Below, piece after piece: positions 1 through 5,302 of a stretch of 6,814 nucleotides of DNA. The translations under genes and the position numbers were made by a program. How positions within the stretch are numbered: the stretch's first letter is position 1; each line of letters begins with the position of its first letter. This DNA is from Spirochaeta sp. (GTDB lineage Bacteria > Spirochaetota > Spirochaetia > DSM-27196 > Alkalispirochaetaceae), in the NCBI GenBank assembly GCA_027859055.1, contig JAQIBO010000197.1:1-6814 (forward strand). The letters are read 5' to 3'. Below the pieces are notes generated by a model. It was not told the DNA's origin. It saw nothing but the letters and a program-made list of their open reading frames with translations, and searched no databases.

Positions 1-455
1 GTACCGGAAGGCGCGGGGGTGGCGTCGGGCGCCGGCCCGAGGAAGCGTCCTTCCACCAACCCGCCCCGGACGTCAGAGAAGAATCCGGTGGCGGGGTCGA
101 TCCCGTAGCCGACCATCGGCGCGTTGGTGCGTTCGTTGACCACGAGGGCACCGAAGGTGAGAACCGGTTCAGCACGGACCACCTCCGGTTGCGCCTGAAA
201 CCAGTCGCGGTACTGCTGCCAGTCGGTTATGAGGAGGTCGAGGGATGTGGGGTCGAGCGCCTCCTCGGCGTCGGGGTGTTCCACCTGGAGGTGGCCGCCG
301 GAACTCACCATCGTCTCGAAGAAGTCTGTCCGCATTCCGCTCATCATCCCGACGACAAACTCCATCGTGGCCACGGAGATCGCGATCGCGAGGATGATAA
401 GGATGCTGCGGCGGCCGTGGCGGAGAAGCCCGCCCCAGGCGATCTTCCAGATCAT
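1..455 (-). CDS. FtsX/LolC-type ABC transporter permease, N-terminal part (cut by window edge)
   Basis: Inner-membrane permease subunit expected to pair with the ATPase encoded just upstream. About 151 codons are visible; the gene runs off the left edge. The start (MIWKIAWGGLLRHGRRS) is an ATG whose first bases overlap the ATPase stop in an ATGA (452-455), with a GGGAGGGGAG purine run about ten bases upstream. A short basic cytoplasmic N-terminus is followed by one hydrophobic segment (residues about 18-38). After it comes a soluble, probably periplasmic region with the look of the MacB_PCD domain (SSGGHLQVEHP, then EPVLTFGALVVN and VGYGIDP). In this family (LolC/LolE, MacB, FtsX) the first TM helix, a large periplasmic domain and three C-terminal TM helices are standard; those last helices would lie outside the window. 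The substrate is unknown; lipoprotein, lipid or peptide export are all possible. The family call is good, the exact subfamily is not settled. Confidence 0.88.
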   Translation of the reverse strand, partial: MIWKIAWGGLLRHGRRSILIILAIAISVATMEFVVGMMSGMRTDFFETMVSSGGHLQVEHPDAEEALDPTSLDLLITDWQQYRDWFQAQPEVVRAEPVLTFGALVVNERTNAPMVGYGIDPATGFFSDVRGGLVEGRFLGPAPDATPAPSG

Positions 456-1171
456 GACGAGGGCTCCCCTCCCGGGCCGGGCGCGGTGGCGGCGGCGCGG
501 TGACCGTTTACGAGGCCGTCGCGCAGGCGGATCGTGCGGTTGGCGTAGTTCAGGATCTCCGGGTTGTGGGTGGAGAAAAGGAAGGTGACGTTATCGCGCT
601 CATTGAGCTCCCGCATCAGCGCGAGGATGCGGTCGCCGGTCTCGGAGTCGAGGTTGGCGGTCGGCTCGTCGGCGATCACGAGGCTCGGCCGGTTTACCAG
701 AGCCCGGGCGACCGCTACGCGCTGGCGCTGCCCGCCGGAGAGTTCGTCCGGGCGGTGCGCGGCGTACTCGGCGATCCCTACCGCATCGAGGAGGTATGCG
801 ATGTAGTCGCGGCGCTCGCCCTTGGGGGTCTTTGCGAGGATCGTGGGAAACTCGATGTTCTCCTGGACGGTGAGGACGGGGATCAGGTTGAAGCTCTGAA
901 ACACAAACCCGATGTGCTCGAGGCGGAGCCGGCTCTCCTCCACATCGTTGAGTTCGCTCACGTCACCCCCGTTCATCGTCACGCGTCCGGCGGTGGGGCG
1001 GTCGATGCACCCGATGATATTGAGGAGCGTCGTCTTGCCGCATCCGGAGGGGCCGGCGATCGCGACGAGCTCGCCCGGGTCGATCGTGAGCGAGACGCCG
1101 CGGAGCGCGTGGATCGTTGTCTTTCCGAGGGGGTAGTCTTTGGTGATATTTTCGACCGTTATCAGTGCCAT
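452..1171 (-). CDS. ABC transporter ATP-binding protein, LolD/MacB-type
   Basis: A 239-residue cytoplasmic ATPase that should power the FtsX-family permease downstream. All motifs are present: Walker A GPSGCGKT (residues 40-47), Q-loop Gln92 (FVFQSFNLIP), signature LSGGQ (144-148), Walker B LVIADE (164-169) with catalytic Glu169, D-loop NLDSE (173-177) and H-loop His202 (FSTHNPE). The NLIPVLTVQENIEFP stretch and the short length are typical of the LolD/MacB/FtsE subfamily. The start is well fixed: AGGAGG at 1177-1182 lies five bases before the ATG. An earlier ATG between them reaches a stop after four codons. A 33-bp spacer separates it from the barrel gene upstream, and its stop overlaps the permease start. 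The last 15 residues are a variable Gly/Pro/Ala tail. The function as an ATPase is near certain; the transported substrate is not known. Confidence 0.96.
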   Translation of the reverse strand: MALITVENITKDYPLGKTTIHALRGVSLTIDPGELVAIAGPSGCGKTTLLNIIGCIDRPTAGRVTMNGGDVSELNDVEESRLRLEHIGFVFQSFNLIPVLTVQENIEFPTILAKTPKGERRDYIAYLLDAVGIAEYAAHRPDELSGGQRQRVAVARALVNRPSLVIADEPTANLDSETGDRILALMRELNERDNVTFLFSTHNPEILNYANRTIRLRDGLVNGHRAAATAPGPGGEPSS

Positions 1172-1176
1172 CGCAT

Positions 1177-1182
1177 CCTCCT
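1177..1182 (-). promoter_or_regulatory. Strong ribosome-binding site of the ABC ATPase gene
   Basis: AGGAGG, the full anti-16S core, five bases from the ATG at 1171. It is the strongest site in the operon and sits in its only sizeable internal spacer, so the ATPase is probably initiated independently of the barrel gene. Confidence 0.75.
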
Positions 1183-1184
1183 GT

Positions 1185-1198
1185 GTCGCCGCGGCGAC
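1185..1198. repeat. 14-bp perfect palindrome between the barrel and ATPase genes
   Basis: GTCGCCGCGGCGAC reads identically on both strands. As RNA it could form a five-pair stem with a CGCG loop, two bases upstream of the AGGAGG site. No U-run follows, so it is not an intrinsic terminator. In G+C-rich DNA a 14-bp palindrome may arise by chance; a role in message processing or translation is only possible. Confidence 0.4.
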
Positions 1199-1204
1199 GG
1201 GTGT

Positions 1205-2617
1205 CTAAAAGTGGACTGTCGTCTTGAACTCGACGATGAAGTCCTGGTCCAGATCCCCGAACTCCGTACCCGCCTCACCGCTGTTCCAGTTCACCACCGC
1301 CTCGAGGTCGACCGCGGGGATACGGAACATCGAGAGGGTGTGGGAAACGAGGTAGCTCTCGTCGGAGAGGTTGACCAGGAGCTGGTGGCTCGTTCCCCAG
1401 CTCTCGAGCACGTTGAGGGAGGCGCCGCCGGCGAGGTAGCGGTACCCCCGGCGCGCAAATCCCCCGGCGTAGTCGGAGGTGACCGGGATATCGCCAAAAA
1501 CGGTCTCCGGGTAGTTCCCGGCGAGACCGTTGTAGAGGTACTCGGTCATGAGGGAGAGATCGACGAGGTCGCCGCTCCACGTGTACTCACCCCCGACGCT
1601 CCACAGCGGCTGGTAGTCCATCACCTCGCCCCGGGGATCGTACGATTCCATTGCGCCCTCGGCGACGAGCATCACCGGCCCCACCGGGAGCGACCCGACG
1701 ATCCCCGGCCTGAGGGTAGTGCGCTTCTGGTAGACGAAGGTGAAACCGAGCTCCACCGGTGAGAGGTAGGCGTCTGCGTACACGGCGTAGCGGAGATCAT
1801 CGGTATCGCCGGTGGCGACCGCGTTCTGGATCGCGGTGGCGAGCTCCAGGGAGATATCCGGCGTGGGCCGGAGCGCGACACTCACCCCGTCAAACCCGGT
1901 CTCCACCTCGGCGTCGGGATTCTGCGGGTGGAGGCCGTCTGTCACCGAGAACGTGTAGGCGGTGCCCCAGTTCATCCGCTGGCGCCCCGCGCGGAGGGTG
2001 AACCACGGCGCGGGATAGATGCTGGCGTAGCCCTGGTAGAGGTCGTGGTCGAGGGCGACCGTAGCGGAAGCGCTGTCGCCCGCGCCCGCGCTCCCGGTTG
2101 CTTCGCTACTCGCGGTGCCGCCGCCGACCAGCTCGCTCGTGAGCGCGGTATCGACGGTGTCCGTGGGATACGCGCCGATCGCGTGATCCACGAAGAGCTC
2201 CGCACCGTCGAGGGTGAGGCGGTGCTGGGCACCGATGCGCATCGCACCGCCGGTCTCCCACTTATCCTGGAGGGGGCTCAGGACGACCGGCGAGTCTTTA
2301 TAGTGCCCGGTCCGGGAGGTCAGTTCCACGGTCCCGAGGAGCTGGTAGTCCTGGGCGGCGAGACCGAGGGGTGCCGCTGCGAGCGCGACGGTCGCGAGGA
2401 CGAGGGTTTGTACTCCCCTGCCCCCCGCGAGGACGCGGCGCCGGTGGACGCGAGGACGCGACGGCCGGTTGGATACCCGCTGGCCGGGTACACGCAGGGT
2501 CGGCCGGTGCTGGCCGGATATACCCGGGCCGGAAACGCGCCACCCTGGTACACGCGAGCGGGGGCCGGGTGCGTGCGCGTCACATATTGGTGCGTGGTTT
2601 GACGGGGTTACAGTCAT
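1205..2617 (-). CDS. Outer membrane beta-barrel protein with an unusual N-terminal extension
   Basis: Predicted 470-residue outer membrane protein. From about residue 89 (QDYQLLGTVEL) it shows alternating hydrophobic/polar strands rich in Tyr, Trp and Gly, with short turns, and it ends in FIVEFKTTVHF. A C-terminal Phe is the usual BAM recognition signal. The stretch RAGRQRMNWGTAYTFSVTDG resembles porin-like barrels of the DUF1302 sort, but I do not claim that family. A signal-peptide core (TLVLATVALAAAPLGLAA, residues 71-88) has a plausible cleavage after Ala88. Odd point: about 70 Arg/Pro/Gly-rich residues precede it, including imperfect repeats (RVPGWRVSG at 22-30, RVPGQRVSN at 42-50). The start at 2617 is chosen because the ATG overlaps the preceding stop (ATGA) and has AGGAG eight bases upstream; no in-frame ATG, GTG or TTG lies between it and the signal core. 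A Gly/Ala/Ser-rich loop (about residues 170-190) is probably extracellular. Its place between a LolA-like protein and an ABC pair suggests a dedicated outer-membrane component. Confidence 0.82.
   Translation of the reverse strand: MTVTPSNHAPICDAHAPGPRSRVPGWRVSGPGISGQHRPTLRVPGQRVSNRPSRPRVHRRRVLAGGRGVQTLVLATVALAAAPLGLAAQDYQLLGTVELTSRTGHYKDSPVVLSPLQDKWETGGAMRIGAQHRLTLDGAELFVDHAIGAYPTDTVDTALTSELVGGGTASSEATGSAGAGDSASATVALDHDLYQGYASIYPAPWFTLRAGRQRMNWGTAYTFSVTDGLHPQNPDAEVETGFDGVSVALRPTPDISLELATAIQNAVATGDTDDLRYAVYADAYLSPVELGFTFVYQKRTTLRPGIVGSLPVGPVMLVAEGAMESYDPRGEVMDYQPLWSVGGEYTWSGDLVDLSLMTEYLYNGLAGNYPETVFGDIPVTSDYAGGFARRGYRYLAGGASLNVLESWGTSHQLLVNLSDESYLVSHTLSMFRIPAVDLEAVVNWNSGEAGTEFGDLDQDFIVEFKTTVHF
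2468..2554 (-). repeat. Imperfect direct repeats in the 5' end of the barrel gene
   Basis: Two 27-base units (2528-2554 and 2468-2494) match at 19 of 27 positions and encode RVPGWRVSG and RVPGQRVSN. Degenerate pieces lie between and after them (for example PGISG). On the plus strand the tract reads as loosely repeated GG-TACACGC blocks from about 2470 to 2560. It lies ahead of the signal-peptide core. Confidence 0.6.
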
Positions 2618-3474
2618 CGGGTGAGCTCCTGTTGGTTGAAGAGGCGTTCCGGGATGTCGTCCCGCGCCTCGAGCGTTTCCAGTCTGACGGTGGTGACGGC
2701 GCCCGCCTCTTCCAGCGATTCCATGCGCATCACCGCGGGGCGGCGGGCGCCGGCGAGCTCGCCGATCTCGAGGAGGGTCATCCGCTTGAAGAGGAGGCCC
2801 GAGCGGGAGTAGTAGTCGATCTGCAGCGGGATCACGCGGAGGTTGCCAGCGGCGGAACCGGCGCCCGCGCTCCCCTCCGGCATGAGCCACATCTCGATCG
2901 TACCGTAGGCGGACTCATCGTGGCTTGCGGTGGCGGTGATCTTCACGGTGGTGACGCGGCCCGTCTCAGGGTGGGTGACCACCTCAGTACCGTCAAAGAC
3001 GGCGGTGTAGTCGTCGGCGTAGTTGGGATCGGAGACGTCGTTGTTGGAGAAGACGCTGCCCTGGAAGGAATCCCGCGGGGAGAGACGGAGCGCGCGACGG
3101 GAGCTGGAGCGGGGGTTGTACATCCACAGATCGTCGTTTTTCTGGAGGAAGCGCATCCCCGCCGAGCGCCGCGGTTCCTTCACCTCCATGAAGCTCCCGG
3201 CGCCCTCGCGGTGGTAGTTCTCAAAGAGCATCTCGGTGTCGCGCCGCCCCGGACGGACGGTGGTCATCCGCATCGTCGCGAAAAAGCTCTCCGGGAAGAG
3301 CGCGTCGTCGGCGAGGTTCATAAGCTCGTCGGCGGTGTAACTCTGCGCCTGCTGGATGAGCGCCTCGGCGGAGGCCGAGGCGCTCTGCGCTCCCGCGAGC
3401 GGAGTGATACTGTACAGTACCGCGAGCAACAGCATCGCGGAACGAAGTTCGATTTTCCAAATTTTCTGGTTCAT
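2614..3474 (-). CDS. Outer membrane lipoprotein-sorting protein, LolA-like
   Basis: A 286-residue periplasmic protein of the LolA-like 'outer membrane lipoprotein-sorting' group (COG2834/PF17131 type, recognised from the sequence). The Sec signal peptide is clear: basic start (MNQKIWKIELR), hydrophobic core 13-27 and an AGA|QS cleavage after Ala29. The mature part carries the characteristic blocks MRMTTVRPG (68-76), GMRFLQKNDDLWMYNP (106-121) and LRLSPRDSFQGSVFSNND (129-146), then DYYSRSGLLFK near 220-230. Members of this group are thought to form a half-open beta-barrel that carries a lipid or acylated cargo across the periplasm, and they are often encoded next to RND or ABC exporters, as here. 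A Gly/Ser/Ala insert (residues 201-210) interrupts the strands near 194-218. Start: ATG overlapping the regulator stop (ATGA), with AAGGAG seven bases upstream. Whether its cargo is lipoprotein or something else cannot be told. Confidence 0.9.
   Translation of the reverse strand: MNQKIWKIELRSAMLLLAVLYSITPLAGAQSASASAEALIQQAQSYTADELMNLADDALFPESFFATMRMTTVRPGRRDTEMLFENYHREGAGSFMEVKEPRRSAGMRFLQKNDDLWMYNPRSSSRRALRLSPRDSFQGSVFSNNDVSDPNYADDYTAVFDGTEVVTHPETGRVTTVKITATASHDESAYGTIEMWLMPEGSAGAGSAAGNLRVIPLQIDYYSRSGLLFKRMTLLEIGELAGARRPAVMRMESLEEAGAVTTVRLETLEARDDIPERLFNQQELTR
2626..2630 (-). promoter_or_regulatory. Ribosome-binding site of the barrel protein gene
   Basis: AGGAG on the minus strand, eight bases before the ATG at 2617 and inside the last codons of the LolA-like gene. 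It supports translation from 2617 even though this adds about 70 residues before the signal-peptide core. Confidence 0.65.
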
Positions 3475-3779
3475 CGGGGTGCTCCTTGGCTGGGGATGAT
3501 CTGGGCGAGGAACTCTATGTACTCCGCAAAGGCGCGGTGCCCGGCGGTGGTGAGGAAGTAGAGGGTGCGGGGGGTGCCGGCGACGATCTCGCGCTCCTTC
3601 CCGACGTACCCGGCGGCGATCAGTTTCTCAAGGTGGGTGTAGATGCCGCCGTCGCTCCCGCCGAGGCGCTGTTTGAGCGCGTTGAACGCGAGTTTTTCCT
3701 CCTGATTGAGGAGGGTCATGATCGAGAGGCGCGTTTTCTCGAAGAACACTCCGTCGAAGCGAGTGTAGAGTTCTTCCAT
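3471..3779 (-). CDS. Winged-helix transcriptional regulator (HTH_34/MarR-PadR-like)
   Basis: A 102-residue protein consisting almost only of one winged-helix domain. The helix-turn-helix reads LAFNALKQRLGGSDGGIYTHLEKLIAAGYV (about 30-59), with the recognition helix around 43-55, followed by the wing REIVAGTPRTLYFLT (63-77) and a C-terminal helix (80-94) probably used for dimerisation. This matches the small PF13601-type regulators often annotated as MarR- or PadR-like. The gene starts three bases after the stop of the membrane protein gene, without a strong ribosome-binding site of its own, and its stop overlaps the LolA-like start, so it should be made by translational coupling. The obvious candidate target is the perfect palindrome at the operon promoter (4636-4654), giving autoregulation. 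No ligand pocket or metal-binding cysteines are seen. Confidence 0.9.
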   Translation of the reverse strand: MEELYTRFDGVFFEKTRLSIMTLLNQEEKLAFNALKQRLGGSDGGIYTHLEKLIAAGYVGKEREIVAGTPRTLYFLTTAGHRAFAEYIEFLAQIIPSQGAPR

Positions 3780-3782
3780 CGG

Positions 3783-4616
3783 TTACGCCCCGTCACGTGC
3801 GGAGGTGCGCGAGGCGGCGATCCGCCGGCCGTCGGGGGAGATCTGCGGTGCGGCGGCACCGTCTCTGTGACCGGCGCGACGCTCGCACCACGCCGAGTGG
3901 GCGCCGGCGATGATATACACGACTCCCACGGTGATACCGCCGACGCCACGAAACGCCAGCGTGTTGACCGTATCACCGACGAGGGCGATGACTATCGCTG
4001 CGGCGAGAAGCACGAACCCCTCGGTAAAGAGGTCTGAGTAGGTCGCGAGTGCGTAGATAAAGAGCGGCGTGGCACCGAGGGCGATCAGGATTGTGGTGGT
4101 GAAACCGACGCGGTCGAGGTGGGCGATGATGATGCCGAGGATCACAAGAATGCCGATCGTGGCGATAAACAGGCGCGTCCGCCGTCGCGTGAGGAGCGGG
4201 ATTCCGGTATCGCGGCTCTTGAGGACGCCGCCGAGCGTTTCGACGATGCTTCCCACAAGCAGGACGGGAATCCACACGACCACGAGAGGGTCGAGTTGCG
4301 CAACGGCGAACGCCCCGGCAAACCGCCAGTTGATTACCGAGCCAAGGATCACCAGGAGGCCCCAGACCGCGAACACCCAGTGGTTCACGAGGGGTTGCTC
4401 CTCGTAGCGGGTCATGAGGCCGCGGATCGTCTCGAGATCGGAGAGGTAGCGCTTCACGTCGTCGATGCTGGCGGGGGCGGGGTCGGCGGGCGTGGTGGTA
4501 CCTGGCGCATCGACACCCGGCGTGGCGGCACCTGGCGCAGCGGCAGTGCCCGGTATAGCGGAACCGCTGGCGAGGTTGTCATCGTAGTCGCGATTGTGGT
4601 CTTTCTGCCGTGTCAT
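3783..4616 (-). CDS. Six-TM integral membrane protein of unknown function
   Basis: First gene of the operon, 277 residues from the chosen ATG. The N-terminal third is soluble: a charged start (MTRQKDHNRDYDDN), a Pro-Gly repeat tract (about 21-48: IPGTA, APGAA, TPGVD, APGTT), then a conserved-looking helix (IDDVKRYLSDLETIRGLMTRYEE, 51-73). Six hydrophobic segments follow at about 80-97, 110-127, 149-165, 174-192, 199-218 and 227-243, and a 35-residue Arg/Ala-rich tail ends the protein. I do not recognise a characterised family. Linkage to a winged-helix regulator suggests a sensor or accessory role, which is inference only. The start at 4616 has GAGGAG (4621-4626) four bases upstream. A TTG 12 bases further up is in frame but would absorb that site and has none of its own. 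The stop is TAA at 3783. Confidence 0.85.
   Translation of the reverse strand: MTRQKDHNRDYDDNLASGSAIPGTAAAPGAATPGVDAPGTTTPADPAPASIDDVKRYLSDLETIRGLMTRYEEQPLVNHWVFAVWGLLVILGSVINWRFAGAFAVAQLDPLVVVWIPVLLVGSIVETLGGVLKSRDTGIPLLTRRRTRLFIATIGILVILGIIIAHLDRVGFTTTILIALGATPLFIYALATYSDLFTEGFVLLAAAIVIALVGDTVNTLAFRGVGGITVGVVYIIAGAHSAWCERRAGHRDGAAAPQISPDGRRIAASRTSARDGA
4491..4553 (-). repeat. Imperfect tandem repeat coding for a Pro-Gly tract in the six-TM protein
   Basis: Two adjacent units (4491-4520 and 4521-4553) share 19 of their first 22 bases, with the common core ACCTGGCGCA. They encode part of the APGAA-TPGVD-APGTT tract in the soluble N-terminus of the membrane protein. The tract is likely flexible and prone to length variation. 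Confidence 0.6.
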
Positions 4617-4620
4617 TTGG

Positions 4621-4626
4621 CTCCTC
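4621..4626 (-). promoter_or_regulatory. Ribosome-binding site deciding the start of the six-TM protein
   Basis: GAGGAG on the minus strand, four bases before the ATG at 4616. It lies inside the reading frame extension that begins at a TTG (4628), so it argues for the ATG as the true start. Confidence 0.7.
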
Positions 4627-4635
4627 AACTTTCAC

Positions 4636-4654
4636 TTACAAAGTAACTTTGTAA
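4636..4654. promoter_or_regulatory. Perfect 19-bp palindrome, probable operator
   Basis: TTACAAAGTAACTTTGTAA consists of two exact 9-bp inverted arms around one central base. It covers the presumed -10 and part of the spacer of the operon promoter, the classical position for a repressor site. A further CAAAG half-site at 4657-4661 forms a second, shorter dyad with the CTTTG at 4647-4651 and extends to within a base of the -35. The winged-helix protein encoded at 3471-3779 is the natural candidate to bind it; this is inferred from position and symmetry, not shown. Confidence 0.75.
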
Positions 4655-4668
4655 CGCAAAGCTGTCAA
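4640..4668 (-). promoter_or_regulatory. Sigma70-type promoter of the envelope operon
   Basis: On the minus strand a perfect TTGACA -35 (4668-4663) is followed after 17 bases by TACTTT (4645-4640) as the best-spaced -10, which matches only three of six consensus positions. Transcription would start near 4633, about 17 bases before the ATG at 4616, with the ribosome-binding site in between. The region is A+T-rich compared with its surroundings. The strong -35 and the palindrome overlapping the -10 point to a regulated promoter. The -10 assignment is less sure than the -35. Confidence 0.65.
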
Positions 4669-4715
4669 GCGATACTTGCCGCCCTCTTCCCTTGCCGTCC
4701 ATGTCTGTTCAGTCA
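4669..4715. other. Intergenic gap between nucleotidyltransferase gene and operon promoter
   Basis: These 47 bases follow the TAG of the nucleotidyltransferase gene and precede the -35 of the envelope operon. I see no stem-loop with a U-run, so some read-through into the operon is possible. Confidence 0.5.
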
Positions 4716-5159
4716 CTACGGTCCGAGAGCTTCGATATCTGCGAGATCCTTGGTTCGCCCGGTTGCTTGCTTATTGGTGATGAGCTCGGCCCGGCCAAGG
4801 AACCGGACGTGATTGGTTCCCACTGTCCCCTCTGCGGAGCCGGCCGCCGCGTCCTTCCATGAGACGCCGGTGATCGTCGTGAGGATATCAACCCGCGCGG
4901 GCGCCCGGCCGAGTTGGATGACCGCGTCTGGAGTGGTGAAGTCGGACTTTGAAAGGCCCAGATCAGAGAATCCGAAATCCTCGAGGGCGGCGACGATCCT
5001 GGCCGCGTTTTCTTCCGTCGGTCGTACAAGAATATCGAGGTCACCGGTGAACCGCGGGACCCCGTGGTGGGCGAGTGCATGGGCGCCAACGACGATAAAC
5101 TCAACGTTCCGTGAGAGAAACGATCCTAACAGTTCGTTCAAGTCGTGGGATAGTTCCAT
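4716..5159 (-). CDS. Minimal nucleotidyltransferase-like protein (DUF6036/AbiEii-like)
   Basis: A 147-residue protein with the minimal nucleotidyltransferase fold pattern: FIVVGAHALAHHG (21-33), where GAH replaces the usual GG/GS, then the metal-binding pair in FTGDLDILV (Asp40, Asp42), NAARIVAALEDFGF (51-64), a candidate third acidic residue in RVDILTTI (Asp91), and a C-terminal LITNKQATGRTKDLADIEAL block (126-145). Such proteins (MNT, AbiEii and DUF6036 types) occur in toxin-antitoxin and phage-defence modules; some transfer nucleotides to tRNA or to a partner protein, but activity here is not shown. The ATG at 5159 has GGAGG (5167-5171) seven bases upstream, inside the preceding small gene, which overlaps it by 59 bp. 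The length is normal for the family, with no sign of truncation. It has no apparent functional link to the envelope operon that follows. Confidence 0.85.
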   Translation of the reverse strand: MELSHDLNELLGSFLSRNVEFIVVGAHALAHHGVPRFTGDLDILVRPTEENAARIVAALEDFGFSDLGLSKSDFTTPDAVIQLGRAPARVDILTTITGVSWKDAAAGSAEGTVGTNHVRFLGRAELITNKQATGRTKDLADIEALGP

Positions 5160-5283
5160 AGTATTGCCTCCGCAACCGCTCTACCTCGGCAACTCGCTCC
5201 TTCGGCGGACGAGAGAGCCAGAACCGCAGGTTCTCGACCTCTTCATTGTCGGTCAGGCGACGCCGTGTCACGATCCGTTCCAT
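5101..5283 (-). CDS. Small charged protein, partner of the nucleotidyltransferase (possible antitoxin)
   Basis: A 60-residue protein, strongly charged (MERIVTRRRL, then LRFWLSRPPKERVAEVERLR around 19-38 and RQYYG, ending with RLERTVRIVSLTER). The WLSRPP-ER-AEVERLRRQYYG core is a pattern I associate with small hypothetical proteins encoded directly before DUF6036-like nucleotidyltransferases; that pairing, the small size and the 59-bp gene overlap suggest a two-component toxin-antitoxin-like unit. Which partner would be the toxin cannot be told. The ATG at 5283 is preferred over upstream in-frame starts because AGGAG lies seven bases before it (5291-5295) and because earlier starts would run into the kinase gene. 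It begins 19 bases after the kinase stop and just after an extended -10 promoter. Confidence 0.78.
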   Translation of the reverse strand: MERIVTRRRLTDNEEVENLRFWLSRPPKERVAEVERLRRQYYGTIPRLERTVRIVSLTER

Positions 5284-5302
5284 CCTGATGCTCCTGGTAC
5301 CC

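Noticed and set aside
500..1762. 420-codon open frame on the plus strand, antisense to the ATPase and barrel genes
   Set aside because: It lies opposite two well-supported genes, has no family likeness and no ribosome-binding site; long antisense frames are expected in G+C-rich codon usage.
2440..2580. Repeat tract as a CRISPR array
   Set aside because: Units are degenerate, of variable spacing and without unique spacers; the tract is open in the barrel gene's frame.
2618..2890. Upstream extension of the barrel gene frame to 2890
   Set aside because: It would overlap the LolA-like gene by about 270 bases; the start at 2617 has an ATGA junction and a ribosome-binding site.
2371..3561. 396-codon open frame on the plus strand, antisense to the barrel and LolA-like genes
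   Set aside because: It is opposite a clear LolA-like gene with a signal peptide; its composition (Gly/Arg/Val/Glu/His) is that of a mirrored reading frame.
4617..4628. TTG start at 4628 for the six-TM protein
   Set aside because: It would place the GAGGAG site inside the coding region and has no site of its own.
4594..4812. Plus-strand frame across the operon promoter
   Set aside because: No ribosome-binding site and no recognisable protein; it crosses the promoter and the end of the nucleotidyltransferase gene.
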